Positions 1 through 5,019 of a DNA stretch of 25,642 nt are shown piece by piece. Location: positions 1-25,642 of IMG/VR virus record IMGVR_UViG_3300010354_000573. One strand, given 5' to 3'. A program made the position numbers and the translations under genes. The first letter of the stretch is position 1, and the number at the start of each line of letters is the position of its first letter. The notes under the pieces were generated by a model that worked only from the letters and a program-made list of their open reading frames with translations, did no database searches and was not told where the DNA came from. Source of the stretch: a virus.

Positions 1-827
1 AAAGTACCAAGTTTTTCTGGTTCACCTTCTTGGATCAGAGAGTTAGAACCCTGATAAAGATAATGGGTTCCAGCAACACCAGTTATATTCTCAATCTCAC
101 AACGAATTGGAAGGAATGGAGTAGAACACCAAACCCTATCAAGATTATTTGAGTTATCAAAAGTATGACTCTTGATAGTTTCTCCCTTCATTAACCAAGA
201 AAAATCTACAGTTCCTGCACCATACCACTCATAACTTATGGAAATCATCTGTTGTTTTGTTGGATCTGCGGTTACACCAGTCCAACCATTTCCATCAAAC
301 TTCTCACCATTCCATTGATCTCTACCAACTCTTATTTCTGTAGTAATTCCAGATGTACTGGTGCGAATTACATAAGAATATGTGCCCCCATTATCCTCAA
401 AATAAACACCATTATTATCGTCAAACAATCCAAATCTTCTACGAATGCCGACTTGTGGTGCTTCTAAACGAATTGCAAATGCAAGGGTTGCTGGCCTTCC
501 AGGAATGTATCTCATCACATTCTTGGTTTGGCGAATAACTTTACTACCAGATGTGGAACCAACTTCCATAATTATATTACTTGCGTATTGGTTCCAAGTT
601 GCAGTTCCAACACCAACTACTCTTTCATCCCAAACATCAGTTTCTTTACCATACTGGAAAGTATTAAAGAAAACTGTTTGGAAAGGAGCAGTTTTTAATC
701 TGTTGTTGTTAGAAAACTGAGGTCTCCAATCTGTCTGGTTTCCCCAGTGATCTGCGATATTATAAACTTCAAATAAAGATCTTTCTTGATCAAGATAATC
801 TTGTGTATTTTTATTCCAAATAGCCAT
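1..827 (-). CDS. Cyanophage virion structural protein, 3' end beyond window
   Basis: An uninterrupted minus-strand reading frame starts at the ATG at 827 (MAIWNKNTQDYLDQ...) and stays open for 275 codons to the left edge, so the gene is 3'-truncated by the window. Visible features are a short N-terminal tag (MAIWNKN), a segment LFEVYNIADHWGNQ, and a beta-rich middle (FQTVFFNTFQYGK, NVMRYIPGRPATLAFAIRL, FGLFDDNNGVYFED). I recognise this general N-terminus from T4-like cyanophage virion proteins and related marine myoviruses, where it is annotated only as structural; the function is not known to me. It begins 3 nt after the stop of the 104-aa gene, so it is probably co-transcribed from the promoter near 2990. 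The ribosome site is weak (a GGA about 10 nt upstream). The evidence for coding is strong, for the role only moderate. Confidence 0.88.
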   Translation of the reverse strand, partial: MAIWNKNTQDYLDQERSLFEVYNIADHWGNQTDWRPQFSNNNRLKTAPFQTVFFNTFQYGKETDVWDERVVGVGTATWNQYASNIIMEVGSTSGSKVIRQTKNVMRYIPGRPATLAFAIRLEAPQVGIRRRFGLFDDNNGVYFEDNGGTYSYVIRTSTSGITTEIRVGRDQWNGEKFDGNGWTGVTADPTKQQMISISYEWYGAGTVDFSWLMKGETIKSHTFDNSNNLDRVWCSTPFLPIRCEIENITGVAGTHYLYQGSNSLIQEGEPEKLGT

Positions 828-830
828 AAA

Positions 831-1145
831 TTAAATCCACTCTAATTTTGCTGGATGATATCTTTTTACATTTTTTATGTTTAAATTTTTTTCCTCTATT
901 GGATAAATTTGCTGAACTACCGCACCTGGATATTCTCCCTGAATCTGCTCACCTAAATCTCTTTTATTGGGAATTCCACTTTTAGTAGTTAAATCAAGTC
1001 GGTAAAGATTTCCATTCCATAAAATATCAGCACAATATTCTTCCCCAACTTGCTGTAATTCTGGTTGACTACCAATATTTAAAGTTCCATTAAAGTCGCC
1101 ATTAATAGTGATACTTTCTGAAAGAAATTGGTTAAAGCTTTTCAT
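831..1145 (-). CDS. Small head-associated protein with probable capsid-targeting peptide
   Basis: A 104-aa protein. I take the ATG at 1145 (MKSFNQFLSES...) rather than the upstream ATG at 1163, because it lies one base after the TGA of the preceding gene, a typical coupling geometry, and because its N-terminus resembles the capsid-targeting sequence of T4 internal head proteins (MKTYQEFIAEA type). The tract F-L-S-E-S also fits the T4 prohead protease rule (L/I)-x-E, so the first ten residues may be cleaved during head maturation. The rest carries a domain with VGxxY, a central W, then IQxxYPGAV; the same pattern occurs inside the neighbouring 605-aa protein, so the two share a paralogous domain. 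Role as an internal or core head protein is inferred from the N-terminal signal; no enzymatic motif is visible. Confidence 0.82.
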   Translation of the reverse strand: MKSFNQFLSESITINGDFNGTLNIGSQPELQQVGEEYCADILWNGNLYRLDLTTKSGIPNKRDLGEQIQGEYPGAVVQQIYPIEEKNLNIKNVKRYHPAKLEWI

Positions 1146-1146
1146 A

Positions 1147-2964
1147 TCAGCAATTCCACGCACGAAGAGATTTATTGATTCTGCTATCTGGATCTCTAGC
1201 AGTTTTTTTAGAAGTTAGTTTTGCTTTCATGCCTTTCATTCTGGCACAGAACGACGCCCTGCGGGGATTTCCAACCTTCTTTGAAGGTGCTTTAAGGTCG
1301 CTTCCAGGATTCTCACGTTCGTAGGATTTACGTCCTTTTTCGTTAAGTCCACCTTTTTTGTTTTTACCCTCTTTGCGAGTCCATGCGGCAGTTTCACCGA
1401 TGACTCCAATATTTAGAAGATAATTTTTTCTCTTCTGTTCAGAATCAGATGGAATGACAGCAACATTACAATTCATAGTTTCATTTGCCACAATGAATGG
1501 TTTTGTTGGATCATTGATTGCTGGAACATATGAATAAAGAACCGCACCAGGATAAATTTTTTGAATTGCTGCATCAACATCTTCTTTAGATGGTCTTTCT
1601 TGAGTAGAGAAGAACATGTTGATTTTTATAGTTTTGGTTTTCCAATTCAAAAGAATTGTATATGTTTGACCAACACTATAAATTGTTTTTGCTGCTTCAT
1701 CAACCAGTTCATTATCTGGAGTGTATGAATTAGCAAGTTTTACCATACTGCTGGGGAGTAAAGGACCTTTTGCCTTACCAGCAGCATTAGGAACTCCAGC
1801 ATCAGCAGCCTTATTAATTTTCTGCTGTCTTCTAGCCTTGTTTGGATCTCCACCACCAACTTCAAAACTTATCCCTTCGAGAACTTCTTTTACACAATTG
1901 GGAACCATTCTATTTCCTTTTTTCTTCATACCTTTAGCGGTATAACCTTTCCAACATGCTTCAGAAACATCCTCATCACTTGACATATATTCTGCTGCAG
2001 TATCAATAAAATCTGCTGCTCTGGTAATCTTGGATTGAACCCAAGCGGGGATTTGTTGATTTGGTTTCTTTACAATTTTTCTAAGAATATTGATAGATCT
2101 TTCAATCTGATCAAATTCAATTCTTGCCATATATCCTTCTTCGTCCTTCATCTTTCCAGAAGCAATTTCTTTATGATCTTCTGGAAAAAATTCTTCGGAT
2201 TTATTTCCCCAATTTTTTGCACCTGCCTTACGACACTTGACAAGTGCTCCTGATGCATAAGCACTAGGCCAAACGTCATAACGGGACTTTACTTTATGAT
2301 AGCAAGCATCCTTTTTGCCACTACCTTTTCCTTTGACATCCGACTGTTCATTCATTTTCTTTTTTCTTCCCTGACAGTGTGCTTTTTGTGAAAAACCTTT
2401 AGGATTATCACAATCTATCGATCTTTTATATTTATCTGACCACTCTTCATTTCTTTGATTTGGTTTATCTGTAGAAACGTATGTTGGTTTTGCAGCACCA
2501 GATTTTGCTTGTTGTCCTGGGTCTGCTGCTTTTTTTCTTCTTGAAGCAGAACGCCTTTCTGCAGGAGTCATTGATGCTCTTTTTGAAGAAGATACACACT
2601 TTGGAGTTCCTTCTCCTGGAGTATCACTTGCACAAGTACCACCAGTTACAACATTAACCCATCCAGGTTTTCCTTCTTTAGATTTAGAACCTTTAAACCA
2701 TTGATGAAGATTTCCTTCGGTTACTTTTTTCTTCTCAACTTTTTTCAATTGAGTATAGTAATCTGGGCGCTCATCAACATGTTGAAGTGCAGTAATTTTA
2801 GCCCCAGATTTACTGGTAGTATGCTCACCTTCAACTTCAGTGCCCATTTTTACTTGCTTCATAATGGTCTTTAAAGAAACCTTATGCTTTTTGGCAAGTT
2901 CTTTTGGAGATTTGTATGGTTTTGTTGGACCTTTAGGATCCCTCTCTTCTGTAAATGAAGACAT
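1147..2964 (-). CDS. Mosaic basic protein of short marine-phage modules (probable head protein)
   Basis: A 605-aa, strongly Lys/Arg-rich protein with paired cysteines. I prefer the ATG at 2964 (MSSFTEERDPKG) over the GTG at 2997, since the GTG overlaps the late promoter and lies upstream of its expected transcript start. Modules in order (residues from 2964): a helix-turn-helix-like segment running into VEGEHTT...PDYY, about 11-75 (resembles DUF5661); WFKG...GWVNV...C...PKC...MTPAERR, 85-165; CDNPKGFSQKAHC, 185-197; KDACYHKV...WPSAYASGALVKC, 218-244; a helical PAWVQSKI...AADFIDTAAEY unit, 305-327; CWKGY...GMKKKG...VPNC, 337-357; a domain paralogous to the 104-aa neighbour (VGQTY...IYPGAV), 430-475; and a C-terminal TRKEGKNKKGGLNEKGRKSY...NPRRASFCARM...LRAW unit, 529-603 (like DUF6321). 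These motifs occur in many marine phages and some giant viruses. Function unknown; nucleic-acid or head-core binding is inferred from charge. Confidence 0.85.
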   Translation of the reverse strand: MSSFTEERDPKGPTKPYKSPKELAKKHKVSLKTIMKQVKMGTEVEGEHTTSKSGAKITALQHVDERPDYYTQLKKVEKKKVTEGNLHQWFKGSKSKEGKPGWVNVVTGGTCASDTPGEGTPKCVSSSKRASMTPAERRSASRRKKAADPGQQAKSGAAKPTYVSTDKPNQRNEEWSDKYKRSIDCDNPKGFSQKAHCQGRKKKMNEQSDVKGKGSGKKDACYHKVKSRYDVWPSAYASGALVKCRKAGAKNWGNKSEEFFPEDHKEIASGKMKDEEGYMARIEFDQIERSINILRKIVKKPNQQIPAWVQSKITRAADFIDTAAEYMSSDEDVSEACWKGYTAKGMKKKGNRMVPNCVKEVLEGISFEVGGGDPNKARRQQKINKAADAGVPNAAGKAKGPLLPSSMVKLANSYTPDNELVDEAAKTIYSVGQTYTILLNWKTKTIKINMFFSTQERPSKEDVDAAIQKIYPGAVLYSYVPAINDPTKPFIVANETMNCNVAVIPSDSEQKRKNYLLNIGVIGETAAWTRKEGKNKKGGLNEKGRKSYERENPGSDLKAPSKKVGNPRRASFCARMKGMKAKLTSKKTARDPDSRINKSLRAWNC

Positions 2965-2987
2965 TAAAATATTAAAATCTTTAAAAA

Positions 2988-2995
2988 TATTTATC
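2988..2995 (-). promoter_or_regulatory. T4-type late promoter candidate (GATAAATA)
   Basis: Read on the minus strand this is GATAAATA, one mismatch from the T4 late consensus TATAAATA. It ends 24 nt before the ATG at 2964, giving a predicted leader of about 18 nt. It would drive the 605-aa, 104-aa and left-edge genes as one transcript. Confidence 0.6.
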
Positions 2996-2996
2996 A

Positions 2997-3003
2997 CTAA
3001 ATA
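2997..3003 (+). promoter_or_regulatory. Late-promoter-like element, plus strand (CTAAATA)
   Basis: CTAAATA on the plus strand keeps the TAAATA core of the late octamer and lies 21 nt before the ATG at 3025. It sits back-to-back with the minus-strand element at 2988-2995, so 60 bp of intergenic DNA would serve both directions. The match is weaker than the minus-strand ones. Confidence 0.4.
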
Positions 3004-3024
3004 GAATTAAATCGAAGAATTAAA

Positions 3025-3483
3025 ATGAAAAGATTACTACTCTTTTCGTTATTCTTTATAATGCCCGCTAGTGCAGCTGAAATCACATCAAGAATTACTG
3101 ATTCGGTACAGTTAAAAGTTGATGGTGCTGCAGTTCAATCTGCCAGAATTGGTGCTTCTTATTCTGTCTCTGGAACCAACATTCAATCTACATCTTTTGG
3201 TGGTGTAGGTGGTGCTGGAACCTATGATGTTAATACAGCAGGACAAGCATTCACATTCAGCGAAACTTTCAATGCTGCTGATACACCCGTAACTTCACAG
3301 ACAGTTACTACTGGCGTAATCGGTTCGCCCAATCTCTATGGCGACAGCGTAACTCAAACTGGTGGTGATAAGGGAACTCTTGCTGGTACTCTTTCTGGTA
3401 CTGGAGTTCCTACTGTAACTGCTGGCGGAGCAGGAACTACAGCAACTGGTCAAAGAACCATTGAATTGAGTGTATTTAAATGA
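3025..3483 (+). CDS. Exported cyanophage protein, first of tandem paralogues
   Basis: A 152-aa protein on the strand opposite to the virion genes. Residues 1-18 form a classical Sec signal peptide (MKRLLLFSLFFIMPASA, with cleavage expected after ASA). The mature part is rich in Thr, Ser, Gly and Ala with few charges, typical of a beta-sheet surface protein: ITDSVQLKVDG, SYSVSGTNIQS, then VNTAGQAFTFSETF and a C-terminal SVFK. The block SYSVSGTNI...AGQAFTFSETF is repeated in the next gene as SYTVTGTNI...QGAPFQFSETY, so the two are divergent tandem duplicates. I have an impression of similar families in T4-like cyanophages, always without function. It overlaps the next gene by ATGA, and a CTAAATA element precedes it. 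Location in the host periplasm or envelope is inferred from the signal peptide. Confidence 0.88.
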   Translation: MKRLLLFSLFFIMPASAAEITSRITDSVQLKVDGAAVQSARIGASYSVSGTNIQSTSFGGVGGAGTYDVNTAGQAFTFSETFNAADTPVTSQTVTTGVIGSPNLYGDSVTQTGGDKGTLAGTLSGTGVPTVTAGGAGTTATGQRTIELSVFK

Positions 3484-3839
3484 AAAGAATCCTAGCAGGA
3501 CTTTTCCTGCTAGGGTGTCATAATGCTGCCCTAGCAGAAAGTATCGTACCTAACTTTACAAGAGGTACAATAAATTCGACAACCGAATCTACTACTAAAA
3601 TTGTAGAGGCTATTCGCCAAGTTGAATATACAACTGGCACATCATACACTGTGACTGGAACTAACATTAACATTCCTGGCAATCCAAAACCTGGAGCAAA
3701 TTATACGATTATGAATCAAGGTGCTCCATTCCAGTTCAGTGAAACTTATCTCGGTCCTGGAGTGGCTAAAGAAACATGGATAGATCGATCAACAGAAATA
3801 AATTCAACTACTACATCAATCTCTGTCTTTACGCAGTAA
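3480..3839 (+). CDS. Exported cyanophage protein, second tandem paralogue
   Basis: A 119-aa protein whose ATG overlaps the stop of the previous gene (ATGA); no good Shine-Dalgarno is visible, so translation is probably coupled. The N-terminus MKRILAGLFLLGCHNAALAE is a signal peptide that can be read two ways: signal peptidase I after ALA (residue 19), or a lipobox-like LLGC with the cysteine at residue 13. The mature protein is Ser/Thr/Asn-rich (IVPNFTRGTINSTTESTT) and carries SYTVTGTNI...GAPFQFSETY, paralogous to the gene before it, ending in ISVFTQ. The signal-peptide coding region contains two overlapping perfect inverted repeats. Function unknown. It overlaps the following gene by 64 nt. 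Confidence 0.86.
   Translation: MKRILAGLFLLGCHNAALAESIVPNFTRGTINSTTESTTKIVEAIRQVEYTTGTSYTVTGTNINIPGNPKPGANYTIMNQGAPFQFSETYLGPGVAKETWIDRSTEINSTTTSISVFTQ
3491..3537 (+). promoter_or_regulatory. Two mutually exclusive hairpins in the 5' coding region
   Basis: CCTAGCAGGA (3491-3500) pairs perfectly with TCCTGCTAGG (3505-3514) across a 4-nt loop. The middle arm can instead pair through CTGCTAGGG (3507-3515) with CCCTAGCAG (3529-3537), 9 bp with a 13-nt loop. The first hairpin begins 11 nt after the A of the ATG at 3480, inside the ribosome footprint, so it could block initiation unless ribosomes arriving from the upstream gene open it. Confidence 0.55.
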
Positions 3840-4321
3840 TTCTAAATGGCACGGCATTTGCTCAATCTGCTCCTAGCAATACTAATATTGCAGGTCCTTC
3901 TGCTAGTGCCACTGGGAACGTTACTAATCAAGCAGTACAAGTCCTACAAGGGCCGTATGCAGTCAACACTTATGGACAGGGAGTTAGTTGCCAAGGACCA
4001 ACATTTTCAGTGTCTCCATTTCTTTTAAAAAGTGGCAATGAAAGTGATGATCCAAGTACATTCGCATCAAGAAATGAAAATTGGGGTATTTCTGCAGGAG
4101 TCAATATCCCATTAGATAATAGTTTAATGGAACTATGCAAGGCAAGAGCACGTACAGAAATAGAAAGGCAAAAGGCAGAAGCAGATAAAGCACGTCTTGA
4201 CTTTGAACTTGTTAGGATGCTAAAATGTGGTGAAGCAATTAAAAATGGTATTATGTTTCACCCAGAAAGTCCATATGCAAAGATATGCTCTGACATCGTA
4301 GTGACGAATATAAAAAAATAA
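3776..4321 (+). CDS. Exported cyanophage protein with C-terminal coiled coil
   Basis: A 181-aa protein. The only ATG in frame before the signal peptide is at 3776, inside the previous gene; it gives a positively charged start (MDRSINRNK), a hydrophobic stretch (LCLYAVILNG) and a cleavage site after TAFA at residue 29. The mature N-terminus is Ser/Thr/Asn-rich, followed by a patch with YAVNTYGQGVSCQGPTFSV, then a helical charged region (ARARTEIERQKAEADKARLD) that should form a coiled coil. It ends with CGEAIKNGIMFHPESPYAKIC. Four cysteines in the mature part would allow two disulfides in the periplasm. I have an impression of a similar family near these neighbours in other cyanophages; it has no function assigned that I know. 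The weak ribosome site and 64-nt overlap suggest translation coupled to the second gene. Confidence 0.84.
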   Translation: MDRSINRNKFNYYINLCLYAVILNGTAFAQSAPSNTNIAGPSASATGNVTNQAVQVLQGPYAVNTYGQGVSCQGPTFSVSPFLLKSGNESDDPSTFASRNENWGISAGVNIPLDNSLMELCKARARTEIERQKAEADKARLDFELVRMLKCGEAIKNGIMFHPESPYAKICSDIVVTNIKK

Positions 4322-4338
4322 TAAAAATGGTATAACAT

Positions 4339-4364
4339 TTTACATTAAAAAAATTCTATATATT
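4339..4364 (+). promoter_or_regulatory. Weak sigma70-like promoter candidate
   Basis: TTTACA (4339-4344) and TATATT (4359-4364) resemble -35 and -10 boxes, but the 14-nt spacing is shorter than the usual 16-18. If used, transcription would begin at about 4370 with the structured element. The flanks are very AT-rich, so chance matches are likely. Confidence 0.22.
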
Positions 4365-4365
4365 G

Positions 4366-4427
4366 TACGTTCATTCGCTATTTCCGAATAGCGAACGGAA
4401 GTAAGCCGACTCGGAACGGATCGTTCA
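4366..4427 (+). ncRNA. Structured non-coding element or leader
   Basis: This GC-richer island in AT-rich DNA contains a perfect 9-bp hairpin, TTCGCTATT (4374-4382) with AATAGCGAA (4387-4395) around a TCCG loop. It is followed by a small palindrome CCGACTCGG (4406-4414) and a second hairpin GAACG-GAT-CGTTC (4414-4426). It has no open frame of its own and ends 4 nt before the ATG of the 51-aa gene. It may be a structured leader, an RNA-processing site or a protein-binding site. I see no T-tract, so it is not an ordinary terminator. Confidence 0.5.
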
Positions 4428-4430
4428 TCT

Positions 4431-4586
4431 ATGGAAGCACTCTTATTAACTTGTCTTCAAGCACAATTTATCGTTGGTAAAGTGATTACTAATCCAGAAC
4501 TAACTCTTCAACAGAAGAATGACATTATCTGGGAAGTAAAACAAATGACAAGAAAAGAATGTAAGATAGACGCAAAAGCCGACTGA
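4431..4586 (+). CDS. 51-aa cyanophage conserved small protein
   Basis: The frame from ATG 4431 to TGA 4584-4586 encodes MEALLLTCLQAQFIVGK...NDIIWEVKQM...ECKIDAKAD. The pattern (MEALLLxCLQAQF, a later IIWEVKQ, and a Cys near the C-terminus) is one I associate with small cyanophage proteins of unknown function. The N-terminal half is hydrophobic without a clear cleavage site. No strong Shine-Dalgarno precedes it; instead the structured element at 4366-4427 ends just before the start codon, so initiation may depend on that structure. Confidence 0.75.
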   Translation: MEALLLTCLQAQFIVGKVITNPELTLQQKNDIIWEVKQMTRKECKIDAKAD

Positions 4587-4612
4587 AGGAACGCTCTTTA
4601 ACTTAAACCCTT

Positions 4613-4618
4613 AAGGAG
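4613..4618 (+). promoter_or_regulatory. Strong ribosome binding site (AAGGAG)
   Basis: AAGGAG lies 7 nt before the ATG at 4626. It is one of only two near-consensus Shine-Dalgarno sequences I see in the window and fixes the start of the DUF4278 gene. Confidence 0.8.
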
Positions 4619-4625
4619 AACCCTA

Positions 4626-4784
4626 ATGTCACAAGCAACTTATCGTGGATGTCAGTATAATACTGATACCCCTAAAGAAGAATATCGTAAGTGGTATTCC
4701 GAAACTCACGCACCAGCACATCCTAATAATGTATATCGTGGAACACCTTATCGTCCATGCAAGAATGAAGAGGTAGCAAAATGA
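4626..4784 (+). CDS. DUF4278-type small protein
   Basis: A 52-aa protein with two copies of the YRGxxY signature: TYRGCQY at residues 5-11 and VYRGTPY at residues 39-45. That doublet is the mark of DUF4278, a short family of cyanobacteria and their phages with no known function. The length is normal for the family. A strong AAGGAG precedes the start, and the stop overlaps the next start (ATGA). Its presence supports a cyanobacterial host. Confidence 0.85.
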   Translation: MSQATYRGCQYNTDTPKEEYRKWYSETHAPAHPNNVYRGTPYRPCKNEEVAK

Positions 4785-4867
4785 ACTGGTTGCATTTGAT
4801 CCGTATACAGACCATTAAAAGAAAAAAATTAGAAAACGCTCAGTATTACATGGCAACTTTGGGATGA
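4781..4867 (+). CDS. 28-aa putative small protein
   Basis: The frame starts in an ATGA overlap with the DUF4278 gene and ends in an ATGA overlap with the next frame. The product is MNWLHLIRIQTIKRKKLENAQ... followed by YYMATLG; it is basic with an aromatic start. The only evidence that it is translated is the exact overlaps at both ends, which form a coupled chain; no homologue is known to me. Confidence 0.5.
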   Translation: MNWLHLIRIQTIKRKKLENAQYYMATLG

Positions 4868-5019
4868 AATACTTGATTCCAATTTTAGTGCTATTGCGTA
4901 TTATATCAAATGATGGTGTTTTCAGTGAGCAGAGAAGATTCCCAATCAAAAAAGAACCACCCGAAATTCGGAAAGTTCAAAGAAGAAAGGGTAAAAAATT
5001 TTTTAAAATGCAATTCTAG
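4864..5019 (+). CDS. 51-aa basic protein with N-terminal hydrophobic segment
   Basis: The frame starts by ATGA overlap and ends at TAG 5017-5019, running 17 nt into the 3' end of the opposing 300-aa gene. Residues 1-14 (MKYLIPILVLLRII) are a hydrophobic segment that could be a membrane anchor or an uncleaved signal. The remainder is highly basic (RKVQRRKGKKFFKMQF). A small membrane-associated protein is plausible; the function is unknown. Confidence 0.55.
   Translation: MKYLIPILVLLRIISNDGVFSEQRRFPIKKEPPEIRKVQRRKGKKFFKMQF

Noticed and set aside
252-720. Several plus-strand frames near the left edge
   Set aside because: They lie antisense to a continuous minus-strand frame running from 827 to the window edge.
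1145-1163. Upstream ATG (1163) for the 104-aa gene
   Set aside because: The start at 1145 leaves a capsid-targeting-like N-terminus and a tight stop-start junction; the six extra residues add nothing recognisable.
2995-2997. GTG start for the 605-aa gene
   Set aside because: It overlaps the late promoter octamer and would lie upstream of the expected transcript start; ATG at 2964 fits better.
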